Under the pieces are notes generated by a model. The model was not told the DNA's origin and did not search any database. It was given only the letters and a program-made list of their open reading frames with translations. This document shows, one piece after another, positions 14,261 to 26,399 of a stretch of 64,000 nt of DNA (positions are counted from its first letter, which is position 1; the number at the start of each line of letters is the position of its first letter). This DNA comes from Sebastes aleutianus. Taxonomy: Eukaryota; Chordata; Actinopteri; Perciformes; Sebastidae. Both the position numbers and the translations under genes were made by a program. The DNA is taken from NCBI GenBank assembly GCA_916700875.1, contig CAKAKS010000068.1:25574753-25638752 (forward strand), in the 5' to 3' direction.

Positions 14261-15474
14261 TGTGCAAAACAAATACAAAACCTGGACCAACCCATGTGCC
14301 GAGCTGAGATATATTGTTACTGAAATGGCAGCGCAATCGGTTTCGAGATAAAGAACTAGTCACACAGGTTACCAGCCCTGTAACTCCACTGTACTCTGCT
14401 GTATGGTCCTGAATTAAACCCGCATCTGTAAAGCCTTCAAATACAGAAAAAGTTGTTCCTTGACATAAGTGGACTCTGTTTAAATGTGAAGGAGTGAAAG
14501 AAAAGAGGAGCGGTCGCTTCAAAAAGCATGTAATTTCAAACTGCACAGGCTGTGACAGGATGTGGAATTTGTGGACATGAGCTTTCCACTGAGAAATTTG
14601 GTTCCTCTGTAGTCCCAGGGGGAGAAAATAGTAGAAGAGGGATAGGTTTTATGTGTGGCTGAGGAATGCATAACATGATATAAACAGGGGGCATTTGAGT
14701 GGTCATTGTGCTGCTAAAGGAACCCCCCTATATAGAGGAGAATCCACCATGCTTAAGTGCCTTTCAGCAAGACACTGAATCCCTTTCACTTCTTCTATAA
14801 ACTACCCTGACCTTTGACTTTAGTTATGAACACTGCTGTTCACTTATGGAGGTTTTTATATCATTGCTATTTTGCAGGATAGTGTTTTTTTTGGCCACTT
14901 TGTCAAACTCTAAGGAGGCTTCTGCTCCACTGTTCAGGAAACTGAACATTCTTTCAGTTTATGACATAAATATTCATCAGATATGTGTGTTTATATATAA
15001 GTATATGTTCTTGCCTTCTTCTTTACCATCATCGTTTAGCAACTTCTTTAAATCTAATTCAATCTCAAATTCATTCACATAATACTAGACAGGTTAATCT
15101 TGTTTTGAGTTGGTTGGTGGATTGGATGATTGAACTCTCGAACAGTAACAAGGAACAAACAAGACAACAACTCAAAACAAGAGTCAATACCAACAGGAGA
15201 ATACACTGTTTACCATTGGCAGAGCATTTTGGCAAATTTTTCTTGGGGTGCTACCCACATAATCAGCTGTGTTGCTCATCCCACAAATGCATGATCTTTA
15301 CAAGTTGGACATCATTGTGAAGTTAAATAAACAGGCTTTCCAACGATGTAAAATACAATGCCAATTAGCATTGTAACAACAGAGAAATAATCCACAAAAC
15401 ACAAATGTCCCAACTTTTTTTTCCCAGTTTATTTCAATGTTTTTATTGGATTGTTTGGTTAGGTTTTTCCTGCC

Positions 15475-16334
15475 CATTTTGTGTACTTTTTGTTGTTGTT
15501 TAACTTTTGTTGTATTTTTAAAATTAGTTTAGATCTTTCTTCCTTTTTTGTTATTGTTTATTTTTTTCTCCTGGGGTTGGTCCCTTGTATAAGCCTGTGG
15601 CTTCTTGACCTCTCCTCACACATTTCTTTTTTTTTTTTTCATTGACTGGATTTTGTGCAGTTTTATATATGTGCAAATAAAATAAATAAATAGGTTAGGT
15701 GCTGCTGCTGCAGCCAAAAGGAGCAAAACAAAAGAGTTTTGAGTTTGAAACACATACAAAACTATGTTTTTGTCATCTGACCAGCTCAACAACCCAACCC
15801 AAAGGCAGCCACACTTGAACAGTCTGACCATGCCAACACAAATACTTTCTGGTACCAAAAACCACCAAGTTATTCACCAGCAAAGGTCACAAAAACCTGC
15901 TACACATTTTGTGTACTTTTTGTTGAATTTTTAAAATGATGTTAGTTTAGATCTTTCTTCCTTTTTTTGTTATTGTTTTTTTTTTCTCCTGGGGTTGGTC
16001 CCTTGTATAAGCTTGTGGCTTCTTGACCTCTCATGACACATTTCTCGTTTTTTTTTTTTCATTGACTGGATTTTGCACAGTTTTATATATGTACAATTAA
16101 AATAAAATAAAATAGATAAATAGGTTAGGTGCTGCTGCAGCCAAAAGGAGCAAAATAAAAAAGAGTAGAGAGTTTGAAACACATACAAAACTATGTTTTT
16201 GTCATCGGACCAGCTCAACAACCCAACCCTGGGAGTATGAACAGGTAGGACTACACTTTCAGTCTGACCATGCCAACACAAATACTTTCTGTTACAAAAA
16301 CCACCCAGCAAAGGTCATTAAAACCTGCTACACA
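15475..16334 (-). repeat. Tandem duplication of a 430-bp retroelement-derived unit
   Basis: Unit 15475-15904 is followed directly by a close copy at 15905-16334 (shared CATTTTGTGTACTTTTTGTT, GATTTTG..CAGTTTTATA, GGTTAGGTGCTGCTG, CAGTCTGACCATGCCAACAC). The left half matches the insert at 39691-39996. Confidence 0.85.
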
Positions 16335-16539
16335 GCGTCCTGTGAAGCTCCATGTAGCTGAAACCACAACAAAAACAGCCAGAAACTCGAGTTATTCCTG
16401 ATTTAATGTGTTAGAAAACAACTGGAGTGAAGATTTAAAGAAGGTATTATAGGAGTCATAACTGAACAATCGCCTTTTGTTGAATCCAGGAGCCGAAAAC
16501 ACCAAATGTAGGCTGTAAAAACACAATGAAAGATGAAGG

Positions 16540-17120
16540 TTTCCTCACCTCATTGTTCGTCCAGAGTGGAGCTCCTCTCTCTCTCTCCTCGGAGGGTGAG
16601 TTCAGAGCTGACTTCAGAGCTGAAGACCGGCCTTTAAAAAAGTCACACTAGTGGATAAAAAAACGAGGAAAAATCGGTGAAAAAGGGGCGCATCTACACC
16701 CGCAAACGGGGTAGCAACTAGCGGTGTAAAGAGAAGCACACCTCGACGATTTCCTGGTTGTGTGGAAGCGGGAGAGGAGGAGGAGGAGGAGTAGGAGGAG
16801 GAAGAGGAGATACAGTAGTGGAGCGGGCTTGTCAACTCCAATCACTATCCCACTGTGCTTTCTACCGGTTTCTACGAGATAAAAGAGGTGAAGCCGGGAG
16901 GAAGCGGGCTATACTGAAAGCAGAACTTGTCTTTTCACACTTTGTGTTGGTTTAAGGCTCCGTTTCTTGAGATTTAACCCCGTTTAACCCGACTTTCCTC
17001 CGCTCCCCTCGGTCGGTCGGTAGGTCCGTTGGTGTGGAGTCGTTGGAGTCTGGCCCAACCGCCAGCTTCAAAGTAGGCTACAATTCCATGTTGCGTTCAG
17101 GTGCGCCTCGTAAAGCCAGC
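16540..17120 (-). promoter_or_regulatory. CpG-richer patch, possible promoter/first exon of an unseen gene
   Basis: A CpG-containing stretch with a (GGA)n run (16773-16812), CGGTCGGTCGG and, on the minus strand, an ATG followed by the strong donor AG|GTGAGG near 16546-16555. No downstream exon was recognised to the left, so this is only a candidate transcription start. Confidence 0.25.
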
Positions 17121-17729
17121 AATTTAGGCGTGTGAGTGTCCTCGACTGTTACAGAGACTTCATTTTTTTTTGGTAGTATTTTTTTTTGTAGTATTGTTGT
17201 TTTTTTTGTAGTATTGTTCTTCTAAGGTTTATTCAACTTCGTCAACTATTTCTTCCGTACATTTTTTGCAGTTTAACTACTCCTGCATACTTTCAGCTAC
17301 AGAAACCGTTCAACTATCAAAATGATCAGCTCTTTAAGGACATTAGTGCTATGACTTTTCTTGTTTCAACTATTTATACTTTTTAAAATTTTAAGCTTTT
17401 TCCAAATTTTTTTTACAATGTAACGCAATGGAGAAAATCTTCAAATCGTCTTAAACCTACTTTACTTTGAGATGCTACTGCGTTGTATTTCAGCTAGCTT
17501 CTTTAGGTAATGCAGTTCAGATTCCAACTCTGCCAGTTGTACATTTCATCTTCTAGGGTTTTCAGCAGTGCAATGCATTTGAGCTTTAACATTTTTAGGC
17601 TAGTCATTTCACATTTCTGCATTTTCAGCAATCCTTTGCAATAAATTTCAGCTGTCAGCATTCCCACGCATTTTCAGCAGGAAATGCATTTTCTAGTTAT
17701 ATAATATTATGATATATATACATATAGAA

Positions 17730-18425
17730 TATTATGACTTCATTTTCTGTAAATCTCCGATTTTTTCCCCTCAATGTGGCCCTGTATACTACATTTGCAC
17801 CTCGGCCCTCACTGCATTAAACTTTTTTTGTTTGTTTTTTTTGTTGTTTTTTTACATTTATCCTTTGATATTGCAATATATTGTTATTAATTGTTCTTTA
17901 TTTGTTTGTTTGTTTTATTGACACAACAAACATTAATTACTTCTTTATTATTACGACTTTTTTCGCGCAAAGTTATGACTTTATTCTTGTAATATTACGA
18001 CTTTTTTATCGTAAAGTTATGACTTTATTCTTGTAATATTACGACTTTTTTTCTCATAATATTATGACTTTTTTCTGGAAATCTCAGATTTTTTTTCCCT
18101 GAATGTGGCCCTGTATACTACATTTGCACCTCGGCCCTCACTGCATTAGACTTTTTTTGTTTGTTTTTTTTGTTGTTTTTTTACATTTATCCTTTGATAT
18201 TGCAATATATTGTTATTAATTGTTCTTTATTTGTTTGTTTGTTTTATTGACACAACAAACATTAATTACTTCTTTATTATTACGACTTTTTTCGCGCAAA
18301 GTTATGACTTTATTCTCTTAATATTACGACTTTTTTCGCGCAAAGTTATGACTTTATTCTCGTAATATTACAACTTTTTTATCGTAAAGTTATGACTTTA
18401 TTCTCGTTATATTACAACTTGCGCA
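17730..18425. repeat. Tandem duplication carrying IS3EU-like terminal repeats
   Basis: About 330 bp (17730-18060) is repeated at 18061-18420, including CCTCAATGTGGCCCTGTATA, GCACCTCGGCCCTCACTGCA and arrays of ATTACGACTTTTTTCGCGCA. The ATTACGACTTTATTCTCGTAA-type arrays and the CAATGTGGCCCT end are the same as in the element at 56376-56952. Confidence 0.8.
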
Positions 18426-18559
18426 ATAATTATATGATGCTGTGCAATAATAATATAATTATCTGACGGACACTTTGTGCAATAATCTGGCAAAACTGTA
18501 ATCTGGCAAACTGTCATCTCATCAATATACATATTGTATTTTTTATATTTTATACTGTA

Positions 18560-18715
18560 TTTTATATTTTTTATATTTATATTGCTCTCTATCTCTTTTT
18601 ATTTTATTTTTATTGTATTATCTTTTCATTAGCACCTATGGGATTGTCACAATCTTATTTCGTTGTACTACACAATGACAATAAAGGGCTTGAATCTCGA
18701 ATCTTGAATCAAAAA
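18560..18715 (+). mobile_element. Retroelement 3' end
   Basis: It ends ACACAATGACAATAAAGGGC followed by TTGAATCTCGAATCTTGAATC, a 3'-tail pattern common to fish LINEs and SINEs. Confidence 0.5.
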
Positions 18716-18724
18716 CTCAGTAAT

Positions 18725-19680
18725 GTAGGTGGGTGGGTTTATTATATGTTGCCAGAGAGTTCCTGTGAACCAGCACCCTATTTTGCTCACCATTCTAGGA
18801 ACAGATACAAATCAGAGATAGAGGTATGTTAATGCTCTTTTTGTTTTTTTTGGTATTTTAAATTTTCCAATAGCACATGAAGGCAGCATTTCATCCATGC
18901 CCTACTGGCTGTCTGGGTAACTTCAGGTTACTTACTTTTGGCTTATTCCATACAGACTTTCTGAAGCATTAAATTACCAATGTTTCTGGAATAAAAAGAT
19001 TAATACAAAATTACTACAGCTTTGATTCAAAAGATAGAGACTGATAGAGACACTGAACTACAGAAATCTTTTATGCTGAAGTAATACTTTCTAATTCTGT
19101 TAACAATGAAATGACTCAGATGGCCCAGTTTTCCACACTGAGATAGTGTACACACTAAAGGCACTCCTTCCTAATGGGGACAGCAGTGGAAGAGAGGATG
19201 AGAAAGGAATGCATTACGTCTGCATGGCATGTGTAAACATCCAGAAAGCCAATATGCCTTTAGTCTCTCTTAGACATACAAGCTGACAGCTCTGAGCAAC
19301 TGTTAGTCTGGTATTTCTTTTTTAGCCATGTGTCCCCTGTTAACTCTGCTGAAGCTCAGACTGTCAAGTGAACCCTTTTTTTCCCCCTCGTCGCTGAGTG
19401 TGCAGATATTAACACCACATCTTGGGTGAGCTTGTGCTCCAAACATGTGTGGAGGTGTTTGTGTGACTCGCATTGGCCCAGTCTCAAAAAGTTGGTCCCG
19501 TTCCCAGAAAGTAGCTCGTAAAGAATTAGAAACAGTCATGCAGTAATTTTAGGTTCCTCCTGTGCTCCTCCCCACAGCTTTATTTCCACGGCTTGACGTC
19601 AGTCGGTCAACACACAGTCGACCATACAGCTGGCAGCCTGACAGAAGACCTGGTGGAGACACAATATGTGTTCAGAGGTA
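18725..19680. other. No gene recognised
   Basis: Apparent unique DNA with short frames only. Confidence 0.35.
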
Positions 19681-19683
19681 CTG

Positions 19684-20203
19684 TTAAAGGTCCCATATTA
19701 TGCTCATTTTCAGGTTCATATTTGTATTTTGTGTTTCTACTAGAACATGTTTACATGCTGTAATGTTAAAAAAAAACTTTATTTTCCTCATACTGTCGGC
19801 CTGAATATGCCTGTATTTACCCTCTGTCTGAAACGCTCCGTTTTAGCGCATTTTGACGGAATTGCAACAGAATTGCGTTGCTGGACAACAGTTTGGGTCC
19901 ATGTGTACTTCCTGTCAGCTGATGACCTTCATACACACTGCAACAAAGAAATAAACTGGGACACATTCAGAACGTTTACGTTTAAAATCGTGTCAAGGGT
20001 CTAAATATTGTATATTCGTGACATCACGAATGGGCAGAAATCCTGACAGCTTGTTTCAAATGCAGAGTTTCTGAATACGGGCTTTGTGTATTTCCCTGTT
20101 GATTGAGTGTTTCAATACTTTCACAGTATTTATATAGGACTTAAGCCTGCTTTACAATAAAAAAACATAAAAATCTCACTTTTTTATAATATGAGACCTT
20201 TAA
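19684..20203. mobile_element. TTAA-flanked MITE (piggyBac-like), copy 1
   Basis: It has the same ends and body as 42797-43317, flanked by TTAA at 19684-19687 and 20200-20203. A 5'-truncated third piece in reverse orientation lies at 26306-26400. Confidence 0.85.
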
Positions 20204-20828
20204 AGGCAATGAGAGATGGGAGTGTGAGATGGAGAAAAAGGGGGACAAGCTGCTGAAGAAGCAAGTGGATGTCCTTGGTCAACCAGGCTGAATTACATCT
20301 CTACTTATCTCTCTATCCCTGTGAGTTTGTAGAGAAGCTATTATGTAAGCAGACTGCACTTCCGCTACATCTTCTATCAGAGACTTGTTGAAGCATACAG
20401 TCCTGAGGCAGCGTCTGAAAGCCTCCACTGCTGATTGAATGGCACAGGAATAAAGAGAATTACACAACTGAACTTCAATCGAGGAAACTAAATGTCGTAC
20501 GTAGTTGGCAGCAGTTAGGCAGACAGGGATTAGTAGTAGCAGTATAAACATAACCAGACGAGCGAGTTTGTTAATATTTTTTATGGAAACGCAATTTACG
20601 GTTACTGTCTTTCCATCTCTTCTTGACGGGGAAGGAATGTGACTGGAGGAGGGTCAAATCTGTAAAGAGGAGCAAGACACAACTAAGAGGTCTGGGCTGG
20701 AGGCCAGCTTGGCAAAAAGGCAAGCAGAAGGATTTTAGAGAGAGTTCAAAATGACTTGTCCTGAAATGACCTGAACTCCTCTAAGGGCAAATCAGGACTG
20801 TTACATACTGACAAAGTAGATCAGGCTA

Positions 20829-21915
20829 CAGTGGTGGAGGAAGAAAAGTACTAATACCACACTGTGAAATACTCTGTTACAAGTAAAAGTCCTGTATTGA
20901 AAATGTTACTTAAGTATGTAAGTATAATCAGGTAAATTATTGGTGGAGATCATATTTAATAATTTTTTATGGGACTGCAACCAATTTTTTTTTCTCATTA
21001 TGGATTAATCTGCTGATTATTTTCTCAATTACTTGATTGATTGTTCGGTTCATAAAAATTCTAAACCATCACAATTACCCAGAGCCCAAAGTGACACATT
21101 CACAATGCCTGTTTTGTCCAACCAATAGTACAAAGTTATTAAAAAGTAATAACAATGTATTTAAATAATTAAAAGAAAAAGCCACAAATCCTCACATTTA
21201 ACACGAGAAGTGCATGGAAAATGACTTGGAGGATTTTGAGTTGGAACGATTATCGATTAGTCGTCAACTATTAGATTAATCACCAACTACTTTGATAATC
21301 GGTTTGAGTAATTTTTTAATGAAAATAAAAGTCAAAATTCTCTGATTCCAGCTTCTTAAAAGCGAATATTTTCTGGTTTCTTTACTCCTCTATGACAGTA
21401 AACTGAATATCTTTAAGTTGTGGACAAAACAAGACATTTGAGGACGTCATCTTGGGCTTTGGGAAACACTGATCGACATTTTTCACCATTTTCTGACATT
21501 TTATAGACCAAACAATTAATCAATTAATCAAAAAAATGATCAACAGATTAATCAACAATAAAAATAATTGTTAGTTGCAGCTCTAAAATGATTATCAAAA
21601 CAGTTGCAAATTCATTTTCTGTCAATCGACTAATCAGTTAATCAACTAATTGTTACAGCTGTACTTGTAAATACTGTTGGGTACTTTAATTTATAATAAA
21701 AAATCAGATATTTATAAGTATGTATTTTATGTAAATTAATTTGTTAAGCAACTAGTGACTAGTGACTAAAGCTGTCAAATATAAAAAGTTCAATATTTCC
21801 CTCTGAAATGTAGTAGATGTAGAAAATTGCATAAAATGGAAATACTCAAGTAAAGTACAAGTACCTCAAGTACAGTATTTGAGTAAATATACTTAGTTTC
21901 ATTCCACCACTGCCA
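20829..21915. mobile_element. CAGTGGTGGAA-type MITE interrupted by family Z repeat
   Basis: The outer inverted ends are CAGTGGTGGAGG at 20829 and TTCCACCACTG at about 21913, with ACTCAAGTAAAGTACAAGTA-type subterminal sequence. About 20960-21660 is a family Z repeat (GATTAGTCGTCAACTATTAG), shared with 25205-25732 and 45295-45580. Confidence 0.7.
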
Positions 21916-22959
21916 GCCTACTGAAAAATACACAATGAAATAAAGCATTTATCTGAATTCAGAACTTAAACGTCTGTTTTAATTTCAATATCTGAGCATT
22001 TTACTTACATGAAAGCAAATCTGCATAAATTAAAAATGTATGTCATGTCAGATATCTTTATCTGCATCAGATTAGATGATTCTTTCAAGATCCAGTAAAT
22101 GTGTTCCAGTTTTCAGGACATGCTGTATAATTAAATTAAAATTGCTTGTCAGTCAATAAGGCATGGTCTCTGTTGGAAAGCTAGGTACATTACTTTCATA
22201 ATCCACTAGATGGCAACACAACCTTAATAAAATACACACACATGTCTGGTAGACACCTCACACTGATGTGCTCCTGTATTTTCTGATGTTGTGTAATCAG
22301 TGTGAAACTATTTTTTTTTTTATTTGTGCTGATGTCTATCTTCGCCAAGTCTCCCAGGAAAAGTGTCACATCAGGCTTAATAAATCAAAGATAAAATAAA
22401 ATAAAAGTTTAATTTAATGTATTTTTTAAATCATTTATTAAATTATCAGCTGCGTTTTTCTTTCAGCATCAAAAACAGCACAGATGTTGCCGTGTAATGT
22501 CAGAATGATACAGAACAAAACGCTGCCACCTTTCCTCAAAAAAATAGTTTCGTCCTAAAAGTATTTCAGACAAATTCATTACAAATATCACAGCCAAACT
22601 ATCAGTCAGTTTAGATATTATAGCCTATGAATATAAGAAACAAATGGCAGCAAATAAAAACAAATCTATGCATTATACCTCGGCCGTGTGGATTGAAGAC
22701 AAGAATTTGGGGTATTACATGAGTTTACATTCTTCTATCACATATTCATGGGCCTACATAGTAAACAATTTGAATTCTTTAAGCCTGATTCTGATATTCT
22801 TTACTCTATTTAGACTAAAGTTAATATCTATTTAGACTAATATTTGATAAGAACATGTCTGTTTTGGGGCAAAACAGTGAAGAAATTATACAATTAAAGG
22901 GATTTAACACAGAGGCGTGATAAGCACCTGTATCTTTTCATCCATGAATTCCTTTTTAG

Positions 22960-23335
22960 ACATGCACCCTATATAACATCCATGTTGGACTGGAAAACAG
23001 GACCCTATCAAACTCGCTCCACTAACTGTTTTATGCTTCCAGTCTCACAGACTTATTATGAACTGGGAAAATCTGCCTTTAGTTTTTGTGGACCAGACAC
23101 ATGTATGAATTATCTGCAAAAAAATCTCAAAATCGACTCTCTCACTACGCCTGGACAGTTCAAGACGATCTCAAACCACTTCACCTCAGTGTGCAGTTGT
23201 TTTTACTGAGTATTGTCCCTCTTTGTTTTGTTTTGATTTGTTTAACTCTGTGTAATTCTCGTCATCATTGCAAATGAGGGAAACCTCAATGATTTTCGAG
23301 ACTTAAATAAAGGTTTTGAATTTAATTTAATTTTC
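22960..23335 (+). mobile_element. LINE ORF2 C-terminus and 3' tail
   Basis: 22982-23209 decodes to a segment typical of the end of a LINE ORF2: RSTNCFMLPVSQTYYELGKS, then FCGPDTCMNYL and QFKTISNHF. It is followed by GCAAATGAGGG ... CTTAAATAAAGGTTTTGAAT, a familiar LINE 3' end. It is 5'-truncated and decayed. Confidence 0.65.
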
Positions 23336-23493
23336 TCCACCAGCCACCGTCAATATGAATGAAAAGTCCTAAAAGTGTTCAGGATGAAGGAAAGTTTACA
23401 GCTTCTACAGTGTCATGACAGCTGGAAAAAAAAACCAATTTATATATGCTGATGAGGATCATGTGATACAGTTGAAAACTTTGAGTAAGTGGA

Positions 23494-23614
23494 TCTTGAG
23501 TTGAGATTGTTTTGTCAACTGCTGTTACCAAGGTCAAGAAACTCAACATTTTGATTCATAATGGAGGTACATTTTTTTTTTTTAAATCTCATTGAAAGTT
23601 AAAGTTCAATGAAA

Positions 23615-23645
<31 letters not shown>

Positions 23646-24075
23646 AATGTGGAATTTGTGAAAAACATTGTTAAAACATTTGTTAAAACACATCATTTTA
23701 AAATATATTTTTTGAATAAGCTACAAATATTATTAGAGGTTTGCTGGGGACATTTGGACGCATGACCTGAGTACGATAAAGACGACCTTGAGTTCAGATT
23801 GTTTTATCAACTGCTGTTACCAAGGTCAAGAATCTCAACATTTTGATTTATAATGGAGGTCATTTCTTTTAGAAAATCTCATTGAAAGTTAAAGTTCAAT
23901 GAAATAAATAAATAAATAAATAAATAAAATGTGGAATTTGTGATTTAAAACCTTTTTTTAAAAATCATTTTAAAACATTATTTAAAAATAAAATATATAT
24001 ATTTTAAATAAGCTACAAATATTTTTAGAGGTTTGCTGGGGACATTTGGAGGCATGACCTGACTGAGTATGATAA
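23494..24075. repeat. Tandem duplication of about 292 bp with (AAAT)n
   Basis: Two units start CTTGAGTT.AGATTGTTTT (23494 and about 23786). Each contains TTACCAAGGTCAAGAA.CTCA, an AATA tetranucleotide run of different length (23607-23648, 23911-23930) and GGTTTGCTGGGGACATTTGG. Confidence 0.85.
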
Positions 24076-24124
24076 AATCCTGCCACAGTCATGATTTAAA
24101 GCCACTGAATGGATCATTGTGAAG

Positions 24125-24400
24125 CCTAATAGATAGATAGATGGATAGATAGATAGTAACTTTATTGATCCCAAGGGAAACTCAAGTTTCCAGCATCACA
24201 GTTCCATAGTGCAAAACATGTTAGTAAAAAGGCAGTAAAAAGTTAGTAGTGCAAAGTACAAAGTAAAACTGAATATAGTGCAGGGTAACAGCTGTGATAC
24301 ACGACTATTAAAAAAGTGAATATAGTGCAGAAGAGACTGTTAAAAATGAGTATAGTGCAGGGTAATAGTAGTCCTTATCATCTCCAGGTGAAATTATTAT
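24125..24400 (-). mobile_element. LINE 3' tail with (GATA)n, inverse of 53110-53381
   Basis: It reads, in reverse, GGGATCAATAAAGTTA plus ATCT repeats, preceded by the same CACTATATTCA-type body as 53110-53381. Confidence 0.75.
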
Positions 24401-24599
24401 ATGAAAATATAATTTTAAATTAATTTTCTAAAGTCCTGGTGCTAGTTTATCCCACTTCCTTTGCCCCTGCAGCAGTGTTGTTTGTCAATAGGCCTACAGG
24501 TCTACATGATGCACCTGATCCCTCTTGTTGTGGCTGTCACTGACTGTGTCCTTGCAGTTTACTGTCATTCACACTTAAAGAGAGATGAGTGAAGGCGGT

Positions 24600-24850
24600 G
24601 TTTGTGTGTTTACGGAGCTGACACCCTCTCTTCCTCCTCCTCATCTTCTCCTCTCTCTCTCCACCTGGCCTGGCCGGCTCTGACACCCGGACCGCGGCTC
24701 TGCCTGAAAACAAACTGCGGGGCGGCTCCGGTTCCCGGGCCCCGATCGATGCGCGCTGCTGCTCGGTGTCACGTTGCCCGGAGGCTCGAGTATCGATGCA
24801 TGGCCGATCGCTATCATAATCACACTTCCCCCCTCTTATCGCTTACCTAC
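24600..24850. promoter_or_regulatory. CpG-rich patch, function unknown
   Basis: High CpG and GC for this window (GACCGCGGCTC, GGGGCGGCTCCGG, GATCGATGCGCG), apparently unique, bounded by AT-rich DNA. It could be a promoter or first exon; no splice-supported exon was found. Confidence 0.3.
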
Positions 24851-25021
24851 TGAATAAAACATCTGCCTTCCTGCTCATGGATCGCTCACCACCACCACCA
24901 CCACCCAAAAATGTGGAGGGAAAGAGACTTCTTGAAGTGTCTTTGAGATGAGTGAAGTAACATGAGAAAAGCGCACGATGATACCCAACAAATGAGGTCC
25001 CCAACGTTGTTTTTATCTCGG

Positions 25022-25940
25022 GCATCTCCAAATAGACCCACCAAGCTATTTGACAGTGCTTTGTCCCTGGATGCTGCAGGGGGAATTGTTTTGAGATGTG
25101 ATTTCATCCAAAATAACCTTCAGATAGATTCACTTTACTTGAAATAAATAGCCTAAAAGTAATTTTGGTTGTGACCCACCATCACCATCCATTGGATATC
25201 CTTAAAACCAATGTTACAGTGCCAAATTCTAAACCATCACAATTACCCAGAGACCAAAGTGACACATTCACAATGCTTGTTTTGTCCATCTGATAGTACA
25301 AAGTTATTAAAAACTAATAAAAATGTATTTAAATAATTAAAAGAAAAAGCAGCAAATCCTCACATTTAACACGAGAAGCTGGAAACATGACATTTTTTTT
25401 GTATGGAAAATTACTTTTTTGAGTTGGAACGATTATCGATTAGTTGTCAACTATTAGATTAATCACCAACTACTTTGATAACCGGTTTGATTCATTTTTT
25501 AATGAAAATAAAAGTCAAAATTCTTTGATTCCAGCTTCTTAAATGTGAATATTTTCTGGTTTCTTTATTCCTCTATGACAGTAAACTGAATATCTTTAAG
25601 TTGTGGACAAAACAAGATATTGAGGACGTCATCTTGGGCTTTGGGAAACACTGATCGACATTTTTCACCATTTTCTGACATTTTATAGACAAAACAACTA
25701 ATCGATTAATCAAGAAAATTATCAACTGATTCATCTCCAAATAGACCCACCAAGCTATTTGACAGTGCTTTGTCCCTGGATGCTGCAGGGGAATTGTTGT
25801 TGAGATGTGATTTCATCCAAAATAACCTTCAGATAGATTTACTTTACTTGAAATAAAAAGCCTAAAAAGTGAAATTATCCTAATTTTGGTTGAGACCCAT
25901 TCACATCCATTGGACATCCTTAAAACCAATGTTGCAGAGA
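25022..25940. repeat. Duplicated ~180-200 bp flanking a family Z repeat
   Basis: 25022-25205 and 25733-25935 are close copies (ATCTCCAAATAGACCCACCA ... AAAACCAATGTT.CAG) on either side of a family Z copy at 25205-25732. Confidence 0.8.
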
Positions 25941-26399
25941 GTCAGCTCAAGTTTTTTTGAGGCCCTATGCAGAATTTCTGGTGCATGCCCTATAAGCAGC
26001 TGCTCAATTCACTTGATATGCCCAATTTTGTCTTCTGAAGCAAACTTTTTTTTGTCAACTTTAGCTTAATAAAAGGCACATCGGTCTTAATTTTTGTAAT
26101 TCAGCATAATTAGAAGGCTTTATCTATCCTGAAGGCCTGAAAGACACATGTTTAGCTAGCTGAAAACACAGTCCCATCCAAACATTGCACTCATACACTA
26201 TATAATAGAGAGTTCTTTCATTGTTGCATTGAGTTTTCACACTTGGAGTCAGAAATGTAGCCTAATCAGTGGTGGAATGTAAATAAGCACATTTACTCAA
26301 ATACTTAAAGGTCCCATATTGTAAAAAGTGAGATTTTCATGTCTTTTTTAAATTTTTTTATTATAAAGCAGGTTTAAGTGCTATATAAATACTGTGCAA

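Noticed and set aside
16758..16955. Glycine-rich frame
   Set aside because: Product of a (GGA)n microsatellite.
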